Both the position numbers and the translations under genes were made by a program. Below the pieces are notes generated by a model. The model saw only the letters and a list, made by a program, of their open reading frames with translations, was not told where the DNA came from and did no database searches. A stretch of DNA of 64,000 bases, taken from positions 3,319,999 through 3,383,998 of the forward strand of contig NZ_FWEX01000006.1 in NCBI RefSeq assembly GCF_900170025.1. Direction: 5' to 3'. This document shows, in pieces, positions 36,701-46,028 of this stretch; the first letter of the stretch is position 1; every line of letters starts with the position of its first letter. The DNA comes from Nitrospira sp. ND1. GTDB lineage: Bacteria; Nitrospirota; Nitrospiria; Nitrospirales; Nitrospiraceae.

Positions 36701-39109
36701 GCGCTCTCGTTCGGCCTTCAATCCACGGGCATCTTCAGCCCGGCGCAAGGCCTGGTCACGTTGCGCCGTCAGCAAGGTGACCTCCTGTGCCAGCCGCTCA
36801 GCCCGCGTGAGGGTCGCGCGAATGTCGGCGAAGCGGTCGGTGCCGGTGAAGCTCGTGAGGGCACGGAAGCGTTGGATGTAGCGGTCCAACCCGCGTTCGT
36901 GGAGGCGGCGTTCAAATCGATACCCGAGCAGGGCGGTCAGGGACTGTCCTTGGCGCACGCCGTCGAGCAGCCACTTGGCGCGATGCACCCGTTCGGACGA
37001 CAGGTCGACAGCAAAAGGCGACGCGCCGGGTGCGCGAGTCGACTCATTCGACAGGTAGCCGCTTCGCAGCACGGCCGCGGCCGCGGCATGCGCCAGCGAA
37101 GGAGCGTGGACGAAGCCCTTGTTCGCTTCTGATCGCAAGAGCGGTGCCGGGACACCGGCCGGAAGTGCCGGGACCGGTAGCAGCGGGGCCGCACGCCGGA
37201 CCTGTTCCACCCAGCCGTAGGCGCCGAGTCTGAGGCCGCTGGGCGCAGCCTTTCGCATCGCGTCCAGCCGCCTGGTGGCGAGGGAGCTACCCCAGGCATC
37301 GAGGCGATAGGTGAGCAGATCCATCACTTCCGCGAGCAGTTGCTGCTGAACCGGTTGAGGCAGGGTCGTCACCTCGTCCCAGGTCGGCTCGTGCGGTGTC
37401 GCAAGTGCGCGAGTCAGCAGCAGCGTCCGGAAGGCCTCGGAGAGCAGCCGTTGCGGGACGGGTGGCTGTTGAGTGGAGATCTCGGGAAATTCGCGCGTGA
37501 TGTAGCCAAAGGCGTTCGCTTCCTGCGCCAGCAGCACGACAGGATTGGATTCCACCGTGGTCTGGATGGCCTGAGGTACCTGGCGTCGACGCATCAATCG
37601 TTGTGCACGCCACCAGTTGGCCAGAGCCTTGTCCTGGTCCTGATCGGTCGCCGAGATCCAGCGGTCGAGTGCCGCCACCGGCAGCAGGCCGTAGGGTTGG
37701 CTGTCGACACGCAAGACCGGCAGTGGCCCGCGGGCACGGACGTACTTCGTGAAATGGTCGCGCAGCACATCGGGTCCGGCTGCGCCGAGCAGTTGCCGCA
37801 TGAGTGGACTGTCGCAGAGCGCGAGCAGGGCCGCCTGCATGAGGGACGACCGGCGCTGTTCCGATCCGTCGGCACCGCGGATATGTGCGAAGACGGAAGC
37901 CGGCACGCCCAAGGCCTGCGCCAGCAACTCGCCATCGGAGCCGGGGCGGATGAGCGAGGAACCCAGTTCGACGCCCATGCTGTCGGCGGCATGACGCCCG
38001 GTCGAGCGATACCCGGCGGAGGCTTCCGCGGTATTGTTCGTCGGCACGTGTTGCTCCACGAGGGCGAGGCTGCCGGTGTAATGGTGGGCATCGAACAATC
38101 GGGCCAACCGGTCGGCCGTGGTCGGGGCGTTCCATGAGGCCTTGAGGCCCAGCACCACGATCCGATCGAATCCCGCCTTGGCGTCTTCCTCTGTGATGGG
38201 AATACGTAGCCCCATGCCGATGGATTCAGCCGTATCGAAGTCGGTGATCCACTTCATGCCTTCATCGACGGGCGGTAATCCATTGCCGCCGAGCTGGTCT
38301 GTGCTGCCTGGGTCCGGCCCGACCGCCACGGTCTCGGGAATGGGCTTGCCCCAGGCGGTGACACGCGCTGCATCGCTGCGATAGCCGACGGCGACCCAGC
38401 GATCCGGCAGGACCTGCGTGTGGGGTGCGCGGGTCCAACTGTCGTTGCGGCGAGCGACCGGTCCGGCCTGGGCGGGATCGAGCGCATGGGCGATCCACGC
38501 AGCGCGGGTCGTGCCGAATTGTTCCGTGAGTCGTTGCCAGCCTTGCCTGATGTGCTCCTGCCGGTCTGGGCCTGCGGGGGCCGCGGCGACATGGGCCCAA
38601 AACTCCTTGCCGCGACGTTCTTCTTCCTCCGTGAGGGCCGGCTCGTGGCTGTCGAGATGAATGTCGTCGGGATAGACGCGGAGCAGAAGGTCGGTGCCCG
38701 GTCCCGTCCGCCTCGCGGCAAACCTGGTTTCCACACGGACTGGGAACAGCAGCAGAGGATGCGTCGTCGCGACTGTGCCGCTGAGGCGATCCGTGCCAAG
38801 CAATCGGGCCGTCGCGGCATCGCGGGCGGTTCGATGTTCGTCGACCTGTGCCGACAGCGTCGTCACGTCGGCTTTCTTCCGGGCCACCGCTTCCTGCGTG
38901 GCCGTGATCTGGGCGTTCACCCGGGCCAACTCGGCCTGATAGAGCGCCCGTTGCCTGATGAGCAGGGCGGCCCGCCGTTGCGCGGCCTGGGCCCTCGCAA
39001 CGGCCCGGTCGTGCGCCGCCTGCAACTGCCGAAGTTTCGTTGCCCATGCCCGGAGGAGCGCCGGGGGCACCCGTTCGGGAATATCTGGTCCTTCAGAAAT
39101 CGGTCTCAC
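33791..39109 (-). CDS. Large-cluster protein G: giant coiled-coil/multidomain protein, 1,772 residues
   Basis: Starts with GTG after AAAGGA. Residues 10-105 are a strongly charged coiled coil. A conserved block follows with LLLFPVRVETRF and LLLRVYPDDIHLDSHEPAL (about 118-160). A second coiled coil lies near 745-900, rich in Ala and Gln. The C-terminal 180 residues look like a jelly-roll or carbohydrate-binding-like module: VMLQWHAGNWDHRAYWGENL, GRWVRLEVPAATVGLEGQIV and GMAFTLFDGMATWD. No signal peptide or transmembrane helix. A MITE-like element ends 16 bases before its start. I do not know its function; size and modularity suggest a scaffold. Confidence 0.75.
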   Translation of the reverse strand: MRPISEGPDIPERVPPALLRAWATKLRQLQAAHDRAVARAQAAQRRAALLIRQRALYQAELARVNAQITATQEAVARKKADVTTLSAQVDEHRTARDAATARLLGTDRLSGTVATTHPLLLFPVRVETRFAARRTGPGTDLLLRVYPDDIHLDSHEPALTEEEERRGKEFWAHVAAAPAGPDRQEHIRQGWQRLTEQFGTTRAAWIAHALDPAQAGPVARRNDSWTRAPHTQVLPDRWVAVGYRSDAARVTAWGKPIPETVAVGPDPGSTDQLGGNGLPPVDEGMKWITDFDTAESIGMGLRIPITEEDAKAGFDRIVVLGLKASWNAPTTADRLARLFDAHHYTGSLALVEQHVPTNNTAEASAGYRSTGRHAADSMGVELGSSLIRPGSDGELLAQALGVPASVFAHIRGADGSEQRRSSLMQAALLALCDSPLMRQLLGAAGPDVLRDHFTKYVRARGPLPVLRVDSQPYGLLPVAALDRWISATDQDQDKALANWWRAQRLMRRRQVPQAIQTTVESNPVVLLAQEANAFGYITREFPEISTQQPPVPQRLLSEAFRTLLLTRALATPHEPTWDEVTTLPQPVQQQLLAEVMDLLTYRLDAWGSSLATRRLDAMRKAAPSGLRLGAYGWVEQVRRAAPLLPVPALPAGVPAPLLRSEANKGFVHAPSLAHAAAAAVLRSGYLSNESTRAPGASPFAVDLSSERVHRAKWLLDGVRQGQSLTALLGYRFERRLHERGLDRYIQRFRALTSFTGTDRFADIRATLTRAERLAQEVTLLTAQRDQALRRAEDARGLKAERERRAETYRAELGTITTLAQQAQAAQAQVAQAAQVLAQQQAAKPQGKVIQPTVRRYAVQLLEARDLDEWDNRVEQLTQAHATALAQAAAAQQAVGARDGARLLAERAQARLLNAADPDSIPAAHKMAVEQDTLVAELDRQVLAKEGGQRGKAMSDLLAARAALTTRLAAQWNEALKSLPAAAVVDGLALHRRWTASQQRQAPLTPWDVTTIPFGNTTLGFPPPGSPDFTALVEALKALDDLVDSVGDSVVAESVYQLVQGNPLRSGATLDAIAAGEVPPPELDVIRTPRSGIGLTHRLCTLFPATDGTAPAGWPTTAPSARAQAEPILNTWVATLLPNPAQVRCKADYVNQQDGQVYQTVESPLTSLGLAPLDAVYLAEGSTLAQQADLEQRWRFVLQQTRPATVPPDAIIRLEFGRDSGWSAEIVSVSEWCEVATTVRRLLSNARSLDGRDLSLPESPADSGLNHDEFAGRATRALQALTDAHGRLNGLLPPPSSDELTTNLDEVRRALFGVANFGIPSAVPMDIGGTGPDARSLLLTQARSVVLEAQRRLNRVAESDQDFVRATATPEERRDHDLVRLRILFGQDFLALPRVTAANAAQLNETFAAGLSLQGQDPMAAVTWFQRAAYVRPGATRLNEAMLYGETVGSAAVRFHVGQLPFQAQDRWVALPPAPDQPFQRGRLSLVAQMASAQPIRFDQPFCGLLIDEWVETVPSPKETTGVAFHYDQPNNAPPQALLLAVPADRRTTWDLNSLEAVLHETMDLARLRAVAPDSGDELIWLEDQLPEGATPLGDGEGWNWIRMKPEPLSGRRAHQSVFAAGIHQHFFQGAKAAMFVSVGDRLFAHVYLDPARMPRQVMLQWHAGNWDHRAYWGENLIAWGTDNTVSRQYMGPLPPPGRWVRLEVPAATVGLEGQIVAGMAFTLFDGMATWDRSGKRALQPVGSGEQDPSAPALFFTGGTLDFTSVIDPAIGA

Positions 39110-39125
39110 GCGCTTGATCCTTTCC

Positions 39126-39306
39126 TTAACCCGGACTATTCATGACTGCCCGTTCCGTCGTCCGATCCTCTCGCCCGGCGGGGCTGTTCTCGTTCAGCCT
39201 CCTCGACGGACTGCCGGTACGCCTCCGTCGGCCTCACGTGCGAGCAGCCAGGGCGGACTTCGGCCTGAAACGCCTCGCACAGGCACTCATGAATAATCCG
39301 GGTTAA
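39126..39306. mobile_element. MITE-like element with 20-bp terminal inverted repeats
   Basis: TTAACCCGGACTATTCATGA at 39126-39145 is inverted at 39287-39306 with one mismatch (C to T). The 181-bp element has no coding capacity of its own and fills nearly the whole gap between genes F and G of the large cluster. No clear target-site duplication outside the repeats; a TTAA lies within both ends. Confidence 0.8.
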
Positions 39307-39313
39307 CCGAAAC

Positions 39314-40123
39314 TTACGGCCCATCCTGTAAATGCGTGCTGATTTCGGCTTCGGCAGCCGCCAGCGCCTGCTGGGCCGCTGCCTGTTGGGCTTCCGCCTC
39401 AGGGATCTGCCTGGCGAGGTCGGCAAGCAGCGTCGTCAATTCGTTACGTCTGGTGATCGCGCTTGCGAGGAGCGTCTCGGCATCCTCCAACTCGAACCGC
39501 GTTGTGAGAAGAGTATCTTCCAACGTCGCCGTGCGGGCCGAGAGATCTGCTGCCACCTGTTGCAGGGTTTCCCTTGCCAACGGGTCGCGCGTGAGCTCTG
39601 CGTTCATGCGCTCGATCTCCGCGAACTTCGTTTGCAGTTCCTGGCGGCGGGGTTGAAGGGCGGCGATCGCGGCCTGGGTGGCTTGCACCGCTGCGGTCGC
39701 CGCCGAAACCTGAACATCTGAAGCCCGTACGTGCGCCTGCGCTTGCGCCACGCCCTGCTGTGCTTCCGTCACCTTCGCATGGGCGGCTGTCGCGGCAGTT
39801 TGGGCGAGCGCAAGTTTTTTTCTCAGCGCGGCCAGGCGCGCCCTCCAGGTGGCCGGGGGGATGCCTTGCGGCGGTTCTGAGGCATCGAGCAGATCCTGTT
39901 GCGCCTCCGCAACCTGCGCGTCCGCGGCGGCGGCGGCTGCTTGCAGCGGCGGAATGCGCGCCTGGGCCTGGGTCACGCCGGCCTGTGCGTTGCTGCGCTG
40001 GGCCTGGGCCGCCGTCACCGCCTGCTGCTGGGTGGTGAGTTGGGTCGTCAAGGCAGTCTGTTGCGCGGCCAAGGCCTGCAGGGCCGTCTGGAGTCGCGCG
40101 GTGTCTTGTTCCAAATAGGGCAT
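39314..40123 (-). CDS. Large-cluster protein F: Ala/Gln-rich coiled-coil protein, 269 residues
   Basis: Almost entirely alpha-helical coiled coil with heptads of Ala, Leu and Gln (for example LQTALQALAAQQTALTTQLT and AEAQQAAAQQALAAAEAEIS). One break occurs near residues 85-95 with PPQGIPPATW, suggesting an antiparallel hairpin. No signal peptide, so it is probably a cytoplasmic rod or linker of the assembly. It begins 20 bases after gene E. Low-complexity composition prevents family assignment. Confidence 0.75.
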   Translation of the reverse strand: MPYLEQDTARLQTALQALAAQQTALTTQLTTQQQAVTAAQAQRSNAQAGVTQAQARIPPLQAAAAAADAQVAEAQQDLLDASEPPQGIPPATWRARLAALRKKLALAQTAATAAHAKVTEAQQGVAQAQAHVRASDVQVSAATAAVQATQAAIAALQPRRQELQTKFAEIERMNAELTRDPLARETLQQVAADLSARTATLEDTLLTTRFELEDAETLLASAITRRNELTTLLADLARQIPEAEAQQAAAQQALAAAEAEISTHLQDGP

Positions 40124-40143
40124 GGTGTCGTCTCTTTCCGCCG

Positions 40144-42756
40144 CTACTGCCGGCCCGGCAGCCAGGTTCTGGCATGGACCGCCACGCGGAACGGCGGTTG
40201 TCTAGTGATGGTGGCCATATGCGCTGAATTCTTTCCCCAGGGAATCTGATCGACGACAGTGTTTTTCAGCAGGCCGTCGATCGGTACATACACGATCTGT
40301 TTCAGCGCGGCTTCGTCCGGTGCCAGGTTACCCCAGGTCAGGTCCGGCCAATGGGCAGGCGTGCCGCCATAGGTCGTGGCGACGTCCATGCCGAATCGCG
40401 GTTCCGTCGGTTGTTCCTGCAGCACAAAGAACCAACCCGGGTGTCCTCCGGCCTTGTTGTCGGCTCCGCGAACGTCCGCTTCGGTCAGAGGGAACCCGAG
40501 CATGGTGATGTCGGGTGCCTGCGTCGCGCGGAAAATGGGATAGCGCTCCGTCGTGCCGAGCTCGCGCCTGGTGCCGTCCGGCGACCAGACGCTTTCCAAC
40601 GCATAGACCATGGCGCGCGGGTAACGTCGCAGGAGGTCGCCGCGAATGAGCAGCACCATCTGGCCCACCGCCGAGCCTCGCGCACTGTGAGAACCGAGCA
40701 GACTGTCCGCTGCCCAGGAGGTGATCCGCGTGATGTCGAAGCGAGCCTCGCGCTGCGCGTCGGTAGTGGGCAGTTCATCGCCACCGGCATCCCAGAATTG
40801 CCGGAAGTAGGTGCCGCGTTGATCGGTCGGAAACCCGCGCCAGAGCAGTTCACGGCTCATCTCGTGGTTCAGCCCGACCATGTACGCCTCGATCAATGCG
40901 GGATTGGTCTTCAGGAGGGCAATCGTGTTTGAGGGCACCAGGTCCATCCCGGGTAACAACATGTCCGGTGCGTAGTCGCGCAGAGGTTCATACATCGGCT
41001 GTGGGAAACTCGGCGCGAAGGTCGTCAGCTCCGTATTCTCGACGGTGGGCATTGTTTTCTTCACCGCGGCCAACACCGCCTCCTTCGGGGCCAGGCGCCG
41101 CAGCATCTCCACCTTGAGCTCCGACCATTCGCGCAGCGCCGGCGCCTGTCGCTGCTTGGTGGCGACGGAAAACTGCATGAGCGGGCGAAACGCCTGGCCG
41201 GCCGTCGAGGCGGGCGACGTGGCAGGGAGTCGAAGCGCGTCGAGTGTAGCGGCGTGGGAGGCGATCGGACCATGGGCGCGGGTCAGACGGCGAAAGGCGC
41301 CGGTCACGGCCGGATGGCCGGACAACAGTTTGTTGGCGGCAGTCGGCGGCGTCGTGGGGGACGTGGCGATGCCCGTCAACGCCAGCAGCGCGGGCCCCGT
41401 GAGTTGCAGCAGTCTTGCCGGGTCGAGCGCCGCGAAATGTTTCTTGGAGAGGCTGTCGCCGACGGCTTCCGCCAACTGCGCGCGCTTGAGCCGCTGTCGA
41501 TCCCGTCGCTCTTGTTCCAGTTGATCCCAGGCCGAGGCCATCAACGGCTCCTGCTCCTGTTGGATCACCATCGTACCGATGCCGGCGGCGATGCGGTGGC
41601 GCGGATCCAGATTCAGATCGCGGAACCAGTGCGGCGGTTGATCGGCGGGCGGCAGGCTGTCTCGATCTACGTACCATTGCCCATAGAGGGGCGGGCCGAG
41701 AAGCGCTGGAGCTCCGCTCGTGCCGACCATGGCTGCCGGCGCGTTGAGGATGGCGCCGAGGGCCAGTTGGAAGGTCTTGCGCGGCTGATCGGGCCAGTCA
41801 CGCGGTTGGGTCTCGGGAGTGAGGAGGGCGCCACCTAGATCCAACAGGCTGCCCGGTGCGCCAGGCGGCAAGGTCGGCATGCCCCAGCCGGGAGTTCGGA
41901 TGTCCACGGGCCGCAAGCCAACCGTAGAGGGCAGGGGCTGGGCCTTCAAGCGGCGTGCAAGCGATTCGAAATCTCCCGCAAGGCCGGTCCGGAACTCCCA
42001 CTGGAAAAAAACCGGCAGCGTGACCGGTCCAGCCGTGGCGGTCTTGGCCCAAGCCGGTTTCAAGGCCTGTTCGTCCTCCGGCGTGATCGGCTCGCCCAGT
42101 CCCGCTTTCCTCCCCACGTCGTAGGTGGGCACGAGGCAGGCGTGGTAGGCGGTATTGGGATCGAGGCGCCGCGGCGCCAGCAGCCGCGAGAGTGTGCGTT
42201 CGGGATGGTCGTTGAGTATTTGCTGCAGTGTTGCACGCGGTGAAGGATCGGGCGTCGAGCGTTGTTCTGCCACGATCTGGGCATGGGCCCAGGCCCAGGA
42301 CTGATCGAGGTCAGGTAAGTCTTCAGTGGCGCAGGTGATCGCCGGCAAGGGCCGCTGTGGGTTGGTTTTGAGCGTGGCCCGTTCCTTCGGGATAACGATC
42401 AGGCAGATCCATGGACGGAGTCGTCTCGCGCCGTCCGCCGCCGCCGGGGTGAAGAGCCAAGGGAAGTCGGGGCGATCGAATTCGATGGCCGGAAAATAGT
42501 TCGGCTCGAAGTCGGTCATGTGGGCGTGGGGCTCCGTGCGAATGATCTCGCGCGCGTCGAGGCCGGTGATGTCGCCGGGACCATAGAGTTGCACATTGAC
42601 CTCGATTGGCGCCCGGTCGTTCACCCGGAGACGGATGGGTAGGGCAAGTCGTCCCGCCGTGGCCGGGCTGGGAGCGCCGGGACCGGAGAGACCAGCGAGG
42701 AGCCCCTGACGAAGCCAGGAGTAGAAGCGATAGGTAGCTGCGGTCGGTTCAGGCAT
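40144..42756 (-). CDS. Large-cluster protein E: unknown family, 870 residues
   Basis: No signal peptide or membrane segment. The most conserved-looking stretch is near 600-665: YAPDMLLPGMDLVPSNTIAL, then YMVGLNHEMSRELLWRGFPT and DQRGTYFRQFWD, a signature I have seen only in uncharacterised proteins. Further on, MVLLIRGDLLRRYPRAMVYA and a C-terminal GMDVATTYGGTPAHWPDLTW follow. The N-terminal half has a FPAIEFDRPDFPWLFTP block. It starts 20 bases after gene D. Function unknown. Confidence 0.75.
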   Translation of the reverse strand: MPEPTAATYRFYSWLRQGLLAGLSGPGAPSPATAGRLALPIRLRVNDRAPIEVNVQLYGPGDITGLDAREIIRTEPHAHMTDFEPNYFPAIEFDRPDFPWLFTPAAADGARRLRPWICLIVIPKERATLKTNPQRPLPAITCATEDLPDLDQSWAWAHAQIVAEQRSTPDPSPRATLQQILNDHPERTLSRLLAPRRLDPNTAYHACLVPTYDVGRKAGLGEPITPEDEQALKPAWAKTATAGPVTLPVFFQWEFRTGLAGDFESLARRLKAQPLPSTVGLRPVDIRTPGWGMPTLPPGAPGSLLDLGGALLTPETQPRDWPDQPRKTFQLALGAILNAPAAMVGTSGAPALLGPPLYGQWYVDRDSLPPADQPPHWFRDLNLDPRHRIAAGIGTMVIQQEQEPLMASAWDQLEQERRDRQRLKRAQLAEAVGDSLSKKHFAALDPARLLQLTGPALLALTGIATSPTTPPTAANKLLSGHPAVTGAFRRLTRAHGPIASHAATLDALRLPATSPASTAGQAFRPLMQFSVATKQRQAPALREWSELKVEMLRRLAPKEAVLAAVKKTMPTVENTELTTFAPSFPQPMYEPLRDYAPDMLLPGMDLVPSNTIALLKTNPALIEAYMVGLNHEMSRELLWRGFPTDQRGTYFRQFWDAGGDELPTTDAQREARFDITRITSWAADSLLGSHSARGSAVGQMVLLIRGDLLRRYPRAMVYALESVWSPDGTRRELGTTERYPIFRATQAPDITMLGFPLTEADVRGADNKAGGHPGWFFVLQEQPTEPRFGMDVATTYGGTPAHWPDLTWGNLAPDEAALKQIVYVPIDGLLKNTVVDQIPWGKNSAHMATITRQPPFRVAVHARTWLPGRQ

Positions 42757-42776
42757 GGTGTGTCATCCCATTTGAA

Positions 42777-45700
42777 TTACGTCGTGAGTACCGTGGTACG
42801 CCGTCGTCTGCGAGCCGGGGCCTGGCCGGCGGCGCCGAAGGGGGCGACTCGCGCCAGCACCGCCGCCGAGAGCACATAGCCCGGCTTAGGTCGCTCCGGT
42901 GGCCGAGTCGGATCAATCAGGAGCGTTTCATAAGCAATCGGCGTGGCGAGCCCGGCGTCATCGTCCACCGCGAGATCGTCAGCCGCGACCGTGAGGCCGC
43001 CCTGGAGTGGCACAAACGCCGGTTGCGCCAACTGCTCATCCTCGCGCAGGTCTTCATATTGGGCCAGGGCGAAGGGCTCTTGAACCGGCGTCGTGCGCCA
43101 GGGCTGCGCACCGGCGCGATCCGTCACCCTGACCGTCACCGTCGTGGGCCCGCCGACCAGCGGCGCCGTGCCCAGCTTTGTGATGTGTTTGTTGAGCGGG
43201 GCGATCCGCTCGCGCAGCGTCAGCTCCGCCCAGGGATGCACGCGCAGCCCGTTGGCCGGGGGCGGCGTCTCGCGGCACGTCACGACCGGGGCGCTACTGC
43301 GTGGCACGGTCCCACTCCAATTGCGCCGGTCGGCCAGGGCCGCCGCGATCAGACTGATCACATCCACCGCGGCGGGCAGCGGTGGCGCGGTCTTGCTGCC
43401 GAACGTCCGCGAGAAGGACACCGACACCGAGAAGAACAGCAACTTGATCGAAGCCTTACCCTCCACCTGCCAGGGCGTCGGCCCGGCCAACCGGCCCTTG
43501 AACGAGATCCCCATCAGCAGACGGCCGTGATACCGCAGCGCCAAAGCGGCGCCGACGTCCACCTCAAACGCCAAGGGAGCCAACTGAAGAATCGCATCGA
43601 AGCCGAGCATCCCGTCGAAGCTGAAGCCGCCGCCGGCCGCATGCAGGTCCACCCGGGCGCCGAACTGCACCGTATTGGACGTGACCGCCAGATAGGCCTG
43701 GCAGCGCAACTGGAGCGAGTCCCCATCGGCGAGCTGGAGCGCCAGCCGCTGCAACGCGGGCAGCCCCGGCGGGGGCGCAAAACGCGGATGGAACCCGCCG
43801 ATGGCCAGCACAAACTGTGGCTGACGCCCCCAGCCCGCTCGCAACGCCATGTCGCCGGTCAGGGTGAATTGCAGAATGCGGGAGTCATAGAGCGTCGCAT
43901 CCAACGCGACGGTCTCGGCACTCACATCCAACACACCCAGCGCATCCATGCGGATCTGCACGAGCGGATGGGTCTGGTTCGGCAACAGGACTTGCAGGCG
44001 GCCCAAGACCACCACGCGAACAGGCGAAGGCAGTTCGACCAGGAGGGCGAGCTCGAGCGTCAGGAGCGTGGGCGTGCCCCAGCGCAGTTGCACCATGGGG
44101 CCGAAGACGTGGCGGCCGGCCGTCGGCGGGAAGACGCGACGGAGGTCGCTGAAGATCTGCGGCGCATTCCGGAGCGGATCAGATGGAAACAGAATGGAGT
44201 TGAGCGTGCCGGTCTTGAGGCCCTCGCGGAGCGTGGACGTGGAGACGGTGCGATGCAAGCCGAGTAGGCCGCCGATGCCGGTGAGGGTGAAGCCCAGGCC
44301 CAAGGGAATCGGGGTGAAACCCTCGACGGTGATCAGGATCAAGAGGGAGTAGCCCTTACGGCCGTCCGGCAGGCGCGTAGTGAGCAATCCGATGGCTTTG
44401 AGGGCGATGCGGTCGGCCAGTTCCAACTGGAGCATGCCGCTGTATTCGGCCCGTTGGGGATCGAAGCCCAAATACCCGCCGCCCACGACCCCTGGGGCGG
44501 CAATCGCCAGCCCCAAGCCGGTCGGGGGCTTGAAGCCCAGGGCGAGATCGAACGGACCGACATTGCCCGGGGCAAAGGTCGTTTGCAGGCGAAACCCCAT
44601 TCCTTCCACAGCAAACGATACCGGGCCGAGTTTTCCGGAGATCTGCGCCCCGACTGCCAGGGTCAGGTCCGCGGAATGGTCGGTGGGCGCGAAGAGTTGC
44701 AGCGCAATGCCTTCGACCGTGATGGGGCCGATCGAGAGATTCGTAGGCAGGAACGTTTCGAATGCCTCGCTCCCTGCGAAGCGCACACCGTTGCGCCGAG
44801 TCCATTCAATGCCGAGCGGGATCGTTAGCCGGCGTTCGCCGTCGCCGAGCAGGTTGCGCAGGAAGGAGTCGGCCTCGCCTGGCTGAAGTACGAGGGTCAG
44901 TCCCTTAAGTTGAGCCGCCAGCTGAATATCCAGTTCGTTATCGACGGAGGAGGCTCCGAGGTCGACCGATGCCCCTTGGAACTCAAGGCGCGTGGCGTTC
45001 GGTGCACCGAACAGCAGGGTCGGCGACGCGGGCTTGAAATCGAACCCGATGCCGATGCCGGCAGAGGGAGGCGTCGTCCCTGGTTGGAAGGGGTACTTGA
45101 TCGACGCTTCGCCGGGGCGGAGCACGATGCCGAGTTGGGAGGCGGCATTGGTGCCGGCACGCACCCGAAGATCGATAGTCGGCGCCAGGCGCAGGGTAAG
45201 CGGGAATTCATTGGGGATGTGGGGTTGAACGGCGAGGCCCGGTAGTGTGGTGCCGCTGCCCTTCAGTTCCACCACACTGATGGCGGCTTCGAGTTCCCGG
45301 TCGGCAATCGTAATGTAATAGAACGGAACCTTGAGCCAGTGTGAGTCCTCATCGAGTTCTACGTCCTGGCCTGCGTACCCGTTGGCCAAGGATTCCTCTG
45401 CCTTGCCGATGAAAACGGGAAAGCCGAATGCGAAGCACAGTTCGCTGAGGTGCTGGAGCAGCAATGGAAACTTCAAGTCCTGCGTGCCCCATCCGTACAC
45501 CTTTTGCGGCAGAGACAACGGATCGCGAATCACGTCGGGAATATTGGCCCAATGGAAGTGCGTCCGGATATGGCCGCGCTGATGTGCCGTGGCCGGAATG
45601 ATCTCCGTTTCGATTACATTGAGGATCGAGAGCAGATTGAACAGGGCCGGTTGCTGGGCGGCGAGGTAGTCTGTCAGCAGGATCTCGAACAGTCGTTCGC

Positions 45701-46028
45701 CGATCTGACTCAGAAACGTGCCCGCATCGACGCCCGGTGGCGCCTGATCGATTCGATTGATCGCGAGATAGGCGGCTTTGGCTTTGCCGAGCAGGACCAG
45801 AATCTCGTTCTCCGTCGGATCGTCTCGCAGGGCCTCGACCGCCTGTATCGCGTCGGCAATCGCAGTACTCAATTGGGTATAAGCCGGAGGGACGGCGACG
45901 GTGTCCCAACCGAGGCGGAGCATGAAGGCCTGGAACGCATCGGTGCTGCCCAAGGCGCGGCGCAACGGCGCCAACGCGTCGATCATGGCGCGCGCGACCT
46001 GTTCGAATGTGCCGGCCGTGGTGCTCAT
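42777..46028 (-). CDS. Large-cluster protein D: DUF6603-like protein, 1,083 residues
   Basis: The N-terminal 180 residues are helical and the remainder is a long beta-rich region with DUF6603 phrases: FKPPTGLGLAIAAPGVVGGG, YLGFDPQRAEYSGMLQLEL, GFTLTGIGGLLGLHRTV, NSILFPSDPLRNAPQIFSDL, and FGARVDLHAAGGGFSFDGML. Repeating amphipathic strands suggest an elongated beta structure. Start chosen at 46028 (MSTTAGTFEQVARA), which overlaps the stop of gene C by four bases (ATGA); the upstream in-frame ATG would lie inside gene C. The C-terminal 580 residues are nearly identical to gene B. Function of DUF6603 is unknown to me. Confidence 0.8.
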   Translation of the reverse strand: MSTTAGTFEQVARAMIDALAPLRRALGSTDAFQAFMLRLGWDTVAVPPAYTQLSTAIADAIQAVEALRDDPTENEILVLLGKAKAAYLAINRIDQAPPGVDAGTFLSQIGERLFEILLTDYLAAQQPALFNLLSILNVIETEIIPATAHQRGHIRTHFHWANIPDVIRDPLSLPQKVYGWGTQDLKFPLLLQHLSELCFAFGFPVFIGKAEESLANGYAGQDVELDEDSHWLKVPFYYITIADRELEAAISVVELKGSGTTLPGLAVQPHIPNEFPLTLRLAPTIDLRVRAGTNAASQLGIVLRPGEASIKYPFQPGTTPPSAGIGIGFDFKPASPTLLFGAPNATRLEFQGASVDLGASSVDNELDIQLAAQLKGLTLVLQPGEADSFLRNLLGDGERRLTIPLGIEWTRRNGVRFAGSEAFETFLPTNLSIGPITVEGIALQLFAPTDHSADLTLAVGAQISGKLGPVSFAVEGMGFRLQTTFAPGNVGPFDLALGFKPPTGLGLAIAAPGVVGGGYLGFDPQRAEYSGMLQLELADRIALKAIGLLTTRLPDGRKGYSLLILITVEGFTPIPLGLGFTLTGIGGLLGLHRTVSTSTLREGLKTGTLNSILFPSDPLRNAPQIFSDLRRVFPPTAGRHVFGPMVQLRWGTPTLLTLELALLVELPSPVRVVVLGRLQVLLPNQTHPLVQIRMDALGVLDVSAETVALDATLYDSRILQFTLTGDMALRAGWGRQPQFVLAIGGFHPRFAPPPGLPALQRLALQLADGDSLQLRCQAYLAVTSNTVQFGARVDLHAAGGGFSFDGMLGFDAILQLAPLAFEVDVGAALALRYHGRLLMGISFKGRLAGPTPWQVEGKASIKLLFFSVSVSFSRTFGSKTAPPLPAAVDVISLIAAALADRRNWSGTVPRSSAPVVTCRETPPPANGLRVHPWAELTLRERIAPLNKHITKLGTAPLVGGPTTVTVRVTDRAGAQPWRTTPVQEPFALAQYEDLREDEQLAQPAFVPLQGGLTVAADDLAVDDDAGLATPIAYETLLIDPTRPPERPKPGYVLSAAVLARVAPFGAAGQAPARRRRRTTVLTT
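42816..44560 (-). repeat. Long direct repeat, copy in gene D
   Basis: About 1.75 kb matches 48833-50578 in the same orientation, with offset 6,017-6,018 and almost no gaps. In one 196-bp comparison (from about 43517) only four bases differ. Identity falls away sharply upstream (N-terminal coding side). The pattern suggests recent duplication or gene conversion between the two DUF6603 genes. Confidence 0.85.

Noticed and set aside
34433..37132. Long plus-strand open frame of 899 residues opposite the 1,772-residue gene.
   Set aside because: It is the antisense shadow of a high-GC gene; the composition is Arg/Gly/Gln-rich without domains, and the minus-strand gene has family signatures and a ribosome site.
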